Origin: CAYRGQ01 sp964423925 | Lineage (GTDB): Bacteria; Bacteroidota; Bacteroidia; Sphingobacteriales; Sphingobacteriaceae | DNA: 50,407 nucleotides | Direction of reading: 5' to 3' | Assembly (NCBI GenBank): GCA_964423925.1 | Contig: CAYRGQ010000024.1 | Location: forward strand, 1-50,407 | Part shown: one piece after another, positions 1 through 7,746 of the stretch | How the letters are laid out: every line of letters starts with the position of its first letter | Position numbering within the stretch: the stretch's first letter is position 1 | The notes under the pieces: model-generated | Seen by the model: the letters and a program-made list of their open reading frames with translations, nothing else | What the model was told of the DNA's origin: nothing | Database searches by the model: none | Translations under genes and position numbers: made by a program

Positions 1-37
1 TGGTCAATTCATTTTTCTTATTCGCCTGTTTCTTCAT
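1..37 (-). CDS. 5' end of an unidentified protein, cut by the window edge
   Basis: An ATG on the minus strand at 37-35 opens a frame that stays open to the window edge and encodes a lysine-rich start, MKKQANKKNELT. It begins 26 bases after the porW stop on the same strand, so it is probably the next gene of the porW transcript. Twelve residues are not enough to name a family. A short basic cytoplasmic tail before a membrane helix would fit, but that is a guess. Confidence 0.4.
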   Translation of the reverse strand, partial: MKKQANKKNELT

Positions 38-63
38 TTTAACGTACTAGTTTAGCGTTATTG

Positions 64-2937
64 TCAATGTCGTTCGCGGTAGATTGTGTAATAATCGTCG
101 ATAGAATCAAAATCAGATAACGTGCCAAAATTGCTTTCTGTGATGATAAACGTATTGTAGAGGTCTGCCGGCACCTTCATAATGTCGGGCAATAGCGGCA
201 ATATTCGTGTCTCATACAGCTTCACCTCTTCGTAACTACGAAACGGACCGATATACAGCAGCTGGTTTTCATCGTTCACGTTCTCGACTTGGTGGGCAAT
301 CGCGGCCCGCGCGTAGCGTGTCCGGTTGAACTGCCCAATCCCGAAACGCGAGGGTGCGAGGTTGACCGTTCCATGCATTACGTTGATGACAAAGAAGTAG
401 GTAGCGGAATCCGGCAGCAGCGCCATGTCCCGATACGCATTTTCGTTGACGTCTGCCGTCACCTCGCGCTGCGCAATCTGCTGTCCCGTCAACTGGCCAC
501 CCGAAACCTGACCTGGCGTGAGCTGCTGGCTAACCGGACGCTGCCCCGAAACGTTTAGCCTGCGGGGCGCACTCGTAGGCACGCGCCGGCTCTCCATCAT
601 TAGCTGAGGCCACAGCGTCACGACGGGCTCATCAACAAAGCGTTCGCGCGTCGGCTCCACCTCATGCAGCGCAACGATTCGGGTAGCTAAGGTATCGCGA
701 TGCAGATCGATATAAGCCAAATGCTGTTTCGCCAATGGCGTCACCAAGCTGTCCTCGGGGAAACGCTCCACCAACTCGCTCAGGCTAGTTTCGAATTTTT
801 CGATTCCTGCCGTCCGTCCCACGGCGAGTGAGCGTAGGTAAGCCAATTGGCTCGATATTCCAGCTGGCGGATTCCCTCTGTCCAACACATCCCCTACCGC
901 CTCTATCACGTCTGCGTATTGACGGTCCACATACTGCATGTAGACTTGCTCGTAGCGTTGGTTGAAGACCGCGCGCTCCTGCTCCTGCTTGAGGAGGTAC
1001 AGCGGATCGCGGATGATGTGGCTATAGAGCGCATCAGGGTGTTCGGCCAACAACTTATCGCGATAATACGTCGAGCGCGCGGCATCGATGTCAGCATACA
1101 CGCGGTATAGGTTGTAGTAAAGCAGGGCCTTCTGTTGGTGACCGGGGAAACGCGCCAAAACTTCTTCATACGTACGGGCCGCTGCATGCATGTCCCGCAG
1201 TCCATCGCGGTAGATATCACCGGTATTGACGAGCGCAGTATAGATTTTGTGATTAGAGGAATCCAGCTGTGCCGCATCGCTTGGCAGCTGTCCGAGATAA
1301 CGATCGCGGATACCCGCTGCCCAGCTTAGGCTGTCCAATGCACCGACTTGCTGTGCGGTATCGGCAGACGTGCCCGGAGCCGCAACTCCGGTAGTGGAGG
1401 TTGGCGTAGCGCCGACGTTGGCAGTCCTGGCAAATTTCCAGTTGTCAGTGAGGGGCCGGTCGCCCCAACGCCGCCTAAACTCCGCAACGCCCATACCCAT
1501 CGCATCAGGGTTGTTAAAATAGAATCGTCCGTCGGAATAGGTACTCATCGGATCGAGGAAGTCGTCGTCAAAGCTTGTAGTGCGGCGGCCCGACTGCGAA
1601 AGGATGCCGCGCTGGGCCAGCTGCTCTTGCAAGGCCTCACTGGCCTCCATCAGCGCGTATTTCCTTCCGATGACCGAATCGATTACTGCCATGCGCTGGG
1701 GCTCGGATAAACTTGCCAAATATTGAAGGCTGTCCTGAAATGCAACAATCCGCAATTGTCCCACCAACGCATCCAGGTTGGCAATCTTGCGCTGCACTGG
1801 GATAATATCCGGAAAGTCGGGAGGTAATACGGCCGCCGTGCTATCATAATACGCTTGGGCGCGGTCATAATCGCCACTATCAAAGTAATAGTCGGCCAAC
1901 CTGAGGTAGGACAACGTGGTCTGGTAACGGTTGCCACCTTGGTGCCGCAGCGCTAAATTATAGTGCAAGATCGCCTGTTCCATGTGGCCATCTTGTGCGT
2001 ACAGCTCGGCGATTTGGTGGTAAATCTGGTCTTTGAATGTCTTGTTCTTGTCGTCGCGCAGCATACGGCGCAACAATGCGACCCGGGCGCCGTGGTCTGC
2101 ATTGTCTTCCGTCACGAGAAACGCCCGTTTCAGATCGGCCTGAAACGACATCAGGTACGGTGCGTTGCTCCGGACTACACGGGTATAGTGGTGGTAAGCC
2201 TCCTCGCTACGGGCTTCGCCGGCGAGTAATTGTCCCAGTAAAAAATGCCATCGTCGCGTGATGCGCCGATCGCGGGTATGCTCGATCGCCTGTCGCAACA
2301 TATCGATGGCCGAGGCATGGTCACCGATGTGGATATAGTGGCTGGCTTGGGCGGCAAACGCCATGCCCATAGACTGCCGGTCTTTCTCAAGCCTGAGAAA
2401 CACAGTATCCAGTACCAAGGCGGCCTCCGTTTGGTTGCCCAATTGCATAAGTGCCCGTGCTTTCCACACCAACGCGGCTTGCCGGTGGACAGGCTCGTCG
2501 GCATACGTATTGGCTGTATAGGTAAAAAATTCAAGCGCGTTGAAGTAATTTCCTTTGAGATAGTTTGCCTGGCCCGTCAAAAAACAGGCTTCACCGACGT
2601 ATTTACTCTTCGCCTTCTCGTTGATGACAACACGGGCCTTGCCGGCCACAGAATCCATCAGTGGGCCATAGCTCGCTGCCGCGGCTTCGGGCGGCTCCAC
2701 AAATACCGGTAGTAGCCGCTGGTAGTTGTCGCGGTGTGCTTCAAACTGGCTGCGGCGCACCTCGTTGATGATTTCCCGACCGTGATGGATAATGTTATAA
2801 CGGGCCGACAGGTTTTCCATGATGTCATACTTGGGTTCGGCACGCCGTTGCCCCGCACAGGCCCAAATGACCACGGCCACGACGCCGAGCATGCTCACCC
2901 TCAATACTTGTCTAATCGTCGCTGGAAAATTCTTCAA
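64..2937 (-). CDS. porW: TPR lipoprotein of the type IX secretion system, PorW/SprE type
   Basis: Large (957 aa) periplasm-facing lipoprotein. The N-terminus has a hydrophobic segment (residues 11-26) ending in a lipobox-like VVIWAC with the lipidated Cys at 27. After it comes the segment KYDIMENLSARYNIIHHG, which resembles the conserved start of SprE/PorW proteins, and then many helical TPR-like repeats (about residues 110-400 and 560-720). In known systems PorW/SprE is an outer-membrane lipoprotein needed for T9SS-dependent secretion and gliding. The C-terminal 80 residues (YFFVINVMHG, then a segment with YIGPFRSYEEV) look like a small SPOR-like fold. It is transcribed away from the M23/AtpZ/ccm genes. 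The exact subfamily is inferred from architecture and partial motif resemblance; a generic TPR lipoprotein is the alternative. Confidence 0.68.
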   Translation of the reverse strand: MKNFPATIRQVLRVSMLGVVAVVIWACAGQRRAEPKYDIMENLSARYNIIHHGREIINEVRRSQFEAHRDNYQRLLPVFVEPPEAAAASYGPLMDSVAGKARVVINEKAKSKYVGEACFLTGQANYLKGNYFNALEFFTYTANTYADEPVHRQAALVWKARALMQLGNQTEAALVLDTVFLRLEKDRQSMGMAFAAQASHYIHIGDHASAIDMLRQAIEHTRDRRITRRWHFLLGQLLAGEARSEEAYHHYTRVVRSNAPYLMSFQADLKRAFLVTEDNADHGARVALLRRMLRDDKNKTFKDQIYHQIAELYAQDGHMEQAILHYNLALRHQGGNRYQTTLSYLRLADYYFDSGDYDRAQAYYDSTAAVLPPDFPDIIPVQRKIANLDALVGQLRIVAFQDSLQYLASLSEPQRMAVIDSVIGRKYALMEASEALQEQLAQRGILSQSGRRTTSFDDDFLDPMSTYSDGRFYFNNPDAMGMGVAEFRRRWGDRPLTDNWKFARTANVGATPTSTTGVAAPGTSADTAQQVGALDSLSWAAGIRDRYLGQLPSDAAQLDSSNHKIYTALVNTGDIYRDGLRDMHAAARTYEEVLARFPGHQQKALLYYNLYRVYADIDAARSTYYRDKLLAEHPDALYSHIIRDPLYLLKQEQERAVFNQRYEQVYMQYVDRQYADVIEAVGDVLDRGNPPAGISSQLAYLRSLAVGRTAGIEKFETSLSELVERFPEDSLVTPLAKQHLAYIDLHRDTLATRIVALHEVEPTRERFVDEPVVTLWPQLMMESRRVPTSAPRRLNVSGQRPVSQQLTPGQVSGGQLTGQQIAQREVTADVNENAYRDMALLPDSATYFFVINVMHGTVNLAPSRFGIGQFNRTRYARAAIAHQVENVNDENQLLYIGPFRSYEEVKLYETRILPLLPDIMKVPADLYNTFIITESNFGTLSDFDSIDDYYTIYRERH

Positions 2938-2997
2938 TCCTGTTAACTATCTTGACTAGCTGTTGACCACTCTCGTCAAACCGTTTCGAATGGGTTA

Positions 2998-3045
2998 TAG
3001 CTACCTCCCGTAACACAAATTACGTACCATCCAGGGAGGTCGCTA
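2998..3045. other. Imperfect inverted repeat in the porW / M23 divergent intergenic region
   Basis: TAGC-T-ACCTCCC (2998-3009) can pair with GGGAGGT-C-GCTA (3034-3045): 11 of 12 pairs with one internal mismatch. The enclosed 24 bases contain a second small inverted repeat, GTAA (3010-3013) with TTAC (3020-3023). The element lies about 60 bases upstream of the porW start. The 331-base region 2938-3268 otherwise contains the M23 promoter (3173-3204), a possible minus-strand -7 box (CAAAAATA at 3085-3092, read TATTTTTG) and an A/T hairpin at 3107-3119. No gene was seen in it. Confidence 0.4.
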
Positions 3046-3172
3046 GCCGGCGAGACGAACATTAGGCATACCCTGCCCAACAGGCAAAAATATCATTATA
3101 TTTTGGCTATTGAAAATAGTATTTTTTTCCGCGTATATAGCGGCTAGGATCAGTCTTGCGTGCAGTTTCCCA

Positions 3173-3204
3173 TTTGTATATCCCCTCTCCGTTCCTTAGC
3201 TTTG
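3173..3204 (+). promoter_or_regulatory. Bacteroidota-type promoter for the M23 peptidase gene
   Basis: TTTG at 3173-3176, 20 bases, then TAGCTTTG at 3197-3204, an exact match to the TAnnTTTG -7 element of the Bacteroidota primary sigma factor. The predicted transcript would start near 3210 and leave a leader of about 60 bases before the ATG at 3269. Confidence 0.6.
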
Positions 3205-3268
3205 GGTCTGCTTAGGGTCATTTGGTATGGTCATTGGGCATGGATAAGAAACACCGCCAATCGTGACA

Positions 3269-4141
3269 ATGTATAGCAAAGTCCGGAAAATGCTGAACGA
3301 CCGTTTCAAAGTGATCGTCCTGCACGAAGATACTTTTGAAGAACGCGCCTCGTTCACCGCCAAGCTTTGGTACTGGATCACGGCAGCCATCAGCATCGGT
3401 GCCGTGGCCACTATTCTGACGATTGTGATGATTCGCGTCACGCCGCTACGCGAGTACGTGATTGGCACCGCGCTCAGTCCTGCGGAGCGCAATGAATTAA
3501 ACAAAACCTACGCCCGACTGGATTCACTGGAGCAGCTTACTCAAGCCAACGAGCTATATCTTAACAATCTGCGGCGCGTGCTGCGCGGCGAGGCAGGCGA
3601 AACCATGGACCAAGTGGCACCTCCTACCGGCACGGTAGAGAGCGTAATGCCCGCTACGGAGATACCCGTCGTTGGCCCATCGGAGGATGAACTGGCATTG
3701 CGCGAACTGGTGGAATCGGGTGCGCCCTACGATGTAACCGAAAACCAGCAAAACCGGAGTTCAGGCATTTCCTCGTACACCTTCTATAGCCCAGTAAACG
3801 GTGTCGTCAGCGCTACGTTCAGCCCCCAGGAAGAACATTACGCCATTGACATTGCGGTGAAGATGAACGAGCCGGTACGGGCGACCCTCAGCGGCCACGT
3901 CGTGCTCGCCTCGTACACCCCCGAAACCGGCTATGTCGTCATGGTGCAGCACAACAACAACCTCCTTTCGGTTTACAAACACTGCTCGTCGATTCTAAAG
4001 AAAGTAGGCAACTTCGTGCGTGCGGGCGAAGTACTTGCGTTCGCGGGCAATACCGGGGAACTCTCTACTGGTCCTCACCTACACTTTGAGCTGTGGCACA
4101 ACGGCACGGCGGTGGATCCTACGGCGCATATTGCCTTCTGA
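3269..4141 (+). CDS. M23 (LytM-type) zinc metallopeptidase, membrane-anchored
   Basis: A 290-residue murein-hydrolase-type protein. A short basic N-terminus is followed by one membrane helix (about residues 35-56, WYWITAAISIGAVATILTIV), a periplasmic helical linker (residues 70-110) and a C-terminal M23 domain (about 175-290). Zinc ligands are visible: HYAID gives His190 and Asp194, and HLH gives His270 and His272 in GPHLHFELW. All expected M23 metal residues are present, so it should be an active endopeptidase on cross-linked peptidoglycan. The ATG at 3269 is chosen over a GTG six bases earlier. The gene lies 15 bases before atpZ and probably shares its transcript. Confidence 0.88.
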   Translation: MYSKVRKMLNDRFKVIVLHEDTFEERASFTAKLWYWITAAISIGAVATILTIVMIRVTPLREYVIGTALSPAERNELNKTYARLDSLEQLTQANELYLNNLRRVLRGEAGETMDQVAPPTGTVESVMPATEIPVVGPSEDELALRELVESGAPYDVTENQQNRSSGISSYTFYSPVNGVVSATFSPQEEHYAIDIAVKMNEPVRATLSGHVVLASYTPETGYVVMVQHNNNLLSVYKHCSSILKKVGNFVRAGEVLAFAGNTGELSTGPHLHFELWHNGTAVDPTAHIAF

Positions 4142-4156
4142 CCAAATTCTGAAGCC

Positions 4157-4390
4157 ATGAATAAGCGTAGACAGCCCTTTACCAACACATCCTTGGCCAA
4201 ATACGCCTACTACTCGGGGGTGGGGTTCCAGATGCTGGCCATCATCGGGATATTCGCGTATGTAGGGCACCGCCTCGACGAGTCAAGACAAGCCGATAAG
4301 CCTTTATTCACGGCCGTCTTCGCGCTGGTCGGTGTGTGCATTAGCATTTATTCCGTTATCCGGATGGTGACCAGCCGCAAGCGCCCGTAG
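4157..4390 (+). CDS. atpZ: AtpZ/AtpI-family small membrane protein
   Basis: A 77-residue protein with two membrane helices (about residues 22-38 and 48-66) separated by GHRLDESRQADKPLFT. This two-helix layout, with Gly and Asp residues at the turn, is that of the AtpZ/AtpI family, which is associated with F-type ATP synthase assembly and possibly Mg or Ca transport. No ATP synthase subunit follows; the next genes are ccmB and ccmC. In many Bacteroidota this family stands next to bactofilin and porW genes and the atp operon, so this may be a broken-up version of that arrangement. That last point is recollection, not something shown here. Confidence 0.75.
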   Translation: MNKRRQPFTNTSLAKYAYYSGVGFQMLAIIGIFAYVGHRLDESRQADKPLFTAVFALVGVCISIYSVIRMVTSRKRP

Positions 4391-4439
4391 TACCACGTGG
4401 CGTACGCGCGAAAGTAACCACGTTTTTGCGCTTAAATCG

Positions 4440-4447
4440 TATCTTTG
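4440..4447 (+). promoter_or_regulatory. -7 element directly upstream of ccmB
   Basis: TATCTTTG is an exact match to TAnnTTTG and ends only five bases before the ccmB ATG (TATCTTTGCCGCAATG). No well-spaced -33 TTG was found; the nearest TTTG (4425-4428) is only 11 bases away. If used, transcription would start at or very near the start codon. Confidence 0.45.
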
Positions 4448-4452
4448 CCGCA

Positions 4453-5112
4453 ATGAGCCTGCGAAAGGAAGTACAAGCGTTGATTCACAAAGACATCCTG
4501 CTGGAATGGCGGTCTAAGGCGGCTATCAACAGCATCCTGTTGTACATTGTGTCGACGATCTTCGTGTGCTACCAGGCCTTCCAATCGCCTGAGGCCAACA
4601 CCTGGAACGTATTATTCTGGATTATCATGCTCTTTGCGTCGGTCAACGCCATCAACAAGAGCTTCGCGCAGGAAGGGGAAGGCCGACAACTGTACTACTA
4701 CTCGATTGTCAGCGCCAAGGCGGTTATCCTTGCCAAGATTGTCTACAACATGGGTATCATGGTGCTGCTCACGACCATAGCGTTTGCTTTTTATTCGCTC
4801 GTGTTCAGCAATCCCGTGGGCGACCCGCTGCTGTATTTTATAGCCGTCCTGCTTGGTGCCATTAGTTTTGCGAGCGTTTTCACCCTGGTGGCCGCCATCA
4901 GCTCCAAAGCCGGCAACAACAGCACACTCATGGCCGTATTGTCTTTCCCAATCATTATTCCGCTGCTCATTGTCCTGATTAAGTTATCAAAAAACGCGAT
5001 GCAGGGCCTTGAGCGCAGTGCGAGCTATCCTGAGCTTGCCGTACTATTGGCGATTAATGTTATCACAATCGCTGTTTCTTTATTGTTATTTCCTTACCTT
5101 TGGCGGGAGTAA
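4453..5112 (+). CDS. ccmB: CcmB haem exporter permease subunit
   Basis: A 219-residue integral membrane protein with about six helices. The opening EVQALIHKDILLEWRSKAA is the typical CcmB N-terminal amphipathic segment, and NAINKSFAQEGEGRQLYYY is the conserved cytoplasmic loop. CcmB works with the ATPase CcmA and with CcmC to present haem to CcmE during cytochrome c maturation. Only ccmB, ccmC and a ccmD-like gene are here; ccmA must be elsewhere. The ATG at 4453 is used because the upstream in-frame TTG (4426) lies within the promoter-like sequence and adds only nine non-conserved residues. Confidence 0.9.
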   Translation: MSLRKEVQALIHKDILLEWRSKAAINSILLYIVSTIFVCYQAFQSPEANTWNVLFWIIMLFASVNAINKSFAQEGEGRQLYYYSIVSAKAVILAKIVYNMGIMVLLTTIAFAFYSLVFSNPVGDPLLYFIAVLLGAISFASVFTLVAAISSKAGNNSTLMAVLSFPIIIPLLIVLIKLSKNAMQGLERSASYPELAVLLAINVITIAVSLLLFPYLWRE

Positions 5113-5118
5113 TGGCAC

Positions 5119-5174
5119 GGCGTACGCCTTGGCCACGTAGCCTCTTTGGTGGACGTTCAAGTACGGAGAGGCTA
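5119..5174. repeat. Palindrome and inverted repeat in the ccmB-ccmC spacer
   Basis: Two dyads fill the 85-base gap between ccmB and ccmC: a perfect 10-base palindrome GGCGTACGCC (5119-5128) and an 8-base perfect inverted repeat TAGCCTCT (5138-5145) with AGAGGCTA (5167-5174), enclosing 21 bases. There is no T-run after it, so it is not a normal terminator. An mRNA hairpin between the two coupled genes is possible. Confidence 0.4.
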
Positions 5175-5197
5175 AGCATAAAACCGCTTTGCGAATA

Positions 5198-5884
5198 ATG
5201 AGAAAAAATTGGTGGAAAATATTGGGCTTGTTGTTGGTGCTGTACAGCGTCATTGCGGGTGTGTTGGGGCCTGTCCCGGTGCTCCCCATCGTCAATGAAA
5301 CCATCCGAATCTTATATTACCACTTGCCCATGTGGTTCGCCATGTTTACGCTTTATGGCATTTCTGTCTTTTACAGCGTCAAATATTTATCTTCCACAAG
5401 GCAACAGGACGATCTGGTAGCCGTGGAGAGCGTCAATGTAGGCGTTATCTTCTGCTTTTTCGGCTTGATAAGCGGTATGATTTGGGGGAACTTTACGTGG
5501 GGTGACCCTTGGCCCAATGATCCTAAGTTAAACGGTTCGGCTATCGCTACACTGATGTACCTGGCGTACCTGGTGCTTCGCAACGCATTGGAAGAGGAGC
5601 AAAAGCGCGCGCGGATATCAGCGGTGTACAACATATTCGCATTCCCGATTATGATTGTATTGATGTATATTCTACCCAAAACAACGGACTCGCTCCACCC
5701 CGGCGCCGGCGGGAATTCGGGCTTCGGGGAATTCGAGATGGATGCGGAGATGCGTGCCGTGCTTTACCCCGCAGCCGTAGGCTGGATCCTGGTAGGTATC
5801 TGGATCATGACCCTACGCTACAGGCTCCGTATTTTCGAGTTGAAAAAACAATCGGCGGCGACATCAATCACCTCGCCGCAATAA
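5198..5884 (+). CDS. ccmC: CcmC/CcsA-family haem handling protein of cytochrome c biogenesis
   Basis: A 228-residue polytopic membrane protein with about six helices. The haem-handling motif is clear: WGNFTWGDPWPNDPKLN at residues 96-112 is the tryptophan-rich periplasmic motif in its Bacteroidota form. It is flanked by two expected haem-ligand histidines, one in YYHLPMW (His42) and one in DSLHPG near residue 184. CcmC binds haem at the outer face of the inner membrane and attaches it to CcmE. An in-frame TTG three codons upstream is less likely than the ATG at 5198. It is followed 39 bases later by the ccmD-like gene. Confidence 0.92.
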   Translation: MRKNWWKILGLLLVLYSVIAGVLGPVPVLPIVNETIRILYYHLPMWFAMFTLYGISVFYSVKYLSSTRQQDDLVAVESVNVGVIFCFFGLISGMIWGNFTWGDPWPNDPKLNGSAIATLMYLAYLVLRNALEEEQKRARISAVYNIFAFPIMIVLMYILPKTTDSLHPGAGGNSGFGEFEMDAEMRAVLYPAAVGWILVGIWIMTLRYRLRIFELKKQSAATSITSPQ

Positions 5885-5923
5885 AGACTGGTTCCAGATT
5901 CTAATCCATTTTGCACTTAACGT

Positions 5924-6142
5924 ATGAAAAAGATAATTCTGTCTATTACCGCATTTCTCACTAGTTTAATGGTTAGCTTTGCGCAGTCCAGTGGATCTGG
6001 TGTTGAGATGGCTACGGGATTACGTAGCTCCGGCAAGATTTACGTGGTGGTATTGGTAATGACCATCTTGTTTGTCGGTTTGGCGATTTATTTGTTTTCC
6101 ATTGATCGCAAAGTAAGTAAGCTGGAAAAGGAGCGTAAATAA
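5924..6142 (+). CDS. CcmD-like small membrane protein
   Basis: A 72-residue protein with a hydrophobic N-terminus (possible signal peptide to about residue 20, ending in SFAQ), a Ser/Gly-rich stretch, one membrane helix (about residues 38-59, IYVVVLVMTILFVGLAIYLF) and a charged tail DRKVSKLEKERK. One helix followed by a basic coiled tail directly after ccmC matches the CcmD role, which is to hold CcmC and CcmE together and release holo-CcmE. Sequence conservation of CcmD is poor, so position and topology carry the call. Confidence 0.75.
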   Translation: MKKIILSITAFLTSLMVSFAQSSGSGVEMATGLRSSGKIYVVVLVMTILFVGLAIYLFSIDRKVSKLEKERK

Positions 6143-6200
6143 CGCGTTATTGTCAACCAACACCTGCTAACCAGCACATAGCCCACGTACCTGAGAGCTA

Positions 6201-6229
6201 TTTGTTAGAAACCCATTTTATTATATTTT
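6201..6229 (+). promoter_or_regulatory. Promoter of the glutamate-family dehydrogenase gene
   Basis: TTTG (6201-6204), 17 bases, then TATATTTT (6222-6229), seven of eight matches to TAnnTTTG. The start codon at 6241 follows 11 bases later, which implies a very short leader. Confidence 0.5.
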
Positions 6230-6240
6230 CCAATTTTGTT

Positions 6241-7677
6241 ATGGCAACGTCAATAGCAACAACGAACGAAAGACCTCATTTTTTTGAAGACGTGACGAAA
6301 TTTTTCGATCACGCCGCCCAATTCACGAACCACCCGCAGGGCCTGCTGGAGCAGATAAAGGTATGCAACAGTGTGTATCGTTTCAGCTTCCCGTTTCGTC
6401 GCGGCGATAAGCTGGAAGTGATCGACGCTTGGCGGGTAGAGCACTCGCAGCACATGTCACCCACTAAGGGCGGTATTCGCTATAGTGAGCTGGTCAACGA
6501 GGACGAAGTTATGGCCCTGGCGGCCCTCATGACTTATAAGTGCGCGATCGTCAACGTGCCGTTCGGAGGTGCGAAAGGCGGTATCGCCATCAACCCGAAA
6601 AACTATTCCGTGGCGGAGCTGGAGACCATCACGCGCCGTTATACGGTAGAACTGATCAAGAAAAACTTCATTGGCCCCGCTATCGACGTACCAGCGCCCG
6701 ACTACGGTACTGGCGAGCGTGAGATGAGCTGGATTGCCGACACGTATTCGACGATGAACCCAGGCCAAATGAATGCCTTCGGGTGCGTCACGGGCAAGCC
6801 CCTCTCCCTCCATGGCATCGCTGGTAGACGTGCTGCCACCGGGCGCGGCGTAGCCATGGCCATCAAGGAGTGCGTTAGCGTGGCTGAAGATATGAAGCAA
6901 ATCGGCCTGGAGCCCGGCTTAGAAGGTAAGCGCATTATTGTGCAGGGACTCGGAAACGTGGGCTACAATGCTGCCAAGATATTGATGGAATACGGCGCTA
7001 TCATCGTGGGCGTGTGTGAGTGGGATGGCGCATTGTACCATCCGGATGGTCTAGACCCCGATGCCATACTCGAGCATCGCAAGAATACGGGCACCATACT
7101 CGGCTTCAAACACGCTAAGACGGAATTTAAGAATCCCGCTGAAGGACTCGAGCAGGATTGCGACGTGCTCGTACCCGCTGCACTTGAGAACCAAATCACG
7201 GAAGAAAACGTGGGCCGGATTCGGGCCAAAATCATTGCCGAGGGCGCAAACGGGCCCACCACACCGCAAGCCGAGGAGATCCACTACGAGCGCGGTGGCA
7301 TTATTATTCCGGACATGTACTGCAACGCCGGTGGTGTGACTGTATCGTATTTCGAGTGGCTAAAGAACATTTCCCACGTCGCTTTCGGCCGCATGGGCAA
7401 GCGTTACGAAGAAACGTCAAACATGAACATTGCCAACACTGTGGAAGCAATAACTGGCGTATCGCTCACTAACGTGCAGCGCAATATGATTGTAAGGGGC
7501 GCCTCGGAAGAGGAATTGGTAAACTCAGGATTGGAGGACACGATGATTCGCGCCTACCACGAAATCCGCGAGGTAAAAAACAGCAACCCAAAAATCGACA
7601 CCTTACGCACCGCTGCGTTGGTGGGGGCCATCAATAAGGTGGCCGATTCGTACCAAAACTTGGGTATCTGGCCATAA
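6241..7677 (+). CDS. Glu/Leu/Phe/Val dehydrogenase, probably catabolic glutamate dehydrogenase
   Basis: A 478-residue amino-acid dehydrogenase, the usual length for hexameric glutamate dehydrogenases. The N-terminal substrate domain carries PTKGGIRY, KCAIVNVPFGGAKGGI (substrate-binding and catalytic lysines) and PAPDYGTGEREMSWIADTY (catalytic Asp). The C-terminal Rossmann domain begins near GKRIIVQGLGNVGYNAA, a GxGxxG nucleotide motif. The reaction is reversible oxidative deamination of L-glutamate to 2-oxoglutarate with NAD(P). The ATG at 6241 is preferred because an upstream in-frame TTG at 6202 would put the promoter inside the gene. Coenzyme and exact substrate cannot be fixed from the sequence. 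Confidence 0.92.
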   Translation: MATSIATTNERPHFFEDVTKFFDHAAQFTNHPQGLLEQIKVCNSVYRFSFPFRRGDKLEVIDAWRVEHSQHMSPTKGGIRYSELVNEDEVMALAALMTYKCAIVNVPFGGAKGGIAINPKNYSVAELETITRRYTVELIKKNFIGPAIDVPAPDYGTGEREMSWIADTYSTMNPGQMNAFGCVTGKPLSLHGIAGRRAATGRGVAMAIKECVSVAEDMKQIGLEPGLEGKRIIVQGLGNVGYNAAKILMEYGAIIVGVCEWDGALYHPDGLDPDAILEHRKNTGTILGFKHAKTEFKNPAEGLEQDCDVLVPAALENQITEENVGRIRAKIIAEGANGPTTPQAEEIHYERGGIIIPDMYCNAGGVTVSYFEWLKNISHVAFGRMGKRYEETSNMNIANTVEAITGVSLTNVQRNMIVRGASEEELVNSGLEDTMIRAYHEIREVKNSNPKIDTLRTAALVGAINKVADSYQNLGIWP

Positions 7678-7698
7678 TACAGGACGAATGCCATAAAA

Positions 7699-7726
7699 AA
7701 AACGGCGGGAGTTTTCCCGCCGTTTT
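7699..7726. terminator. Bidirectional terminator between the convergent dehydrogenase and S9 peptidase genes
   Basis: A perfect 12-base stem, AAAACGGCGGGA (7699-7710) with TCCCGCCGTTTT (7715-7726) around a GTTT loop, flanked by A-runs on the left and T-runs on the right. It can act as an intrinsic terminator on either strand, which fits the convergent genes ending at 7677 and 7747. Confidence 0.9.
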
Positions 7727-7746
7727 TTTTTGCTGAAGATGTTCGA

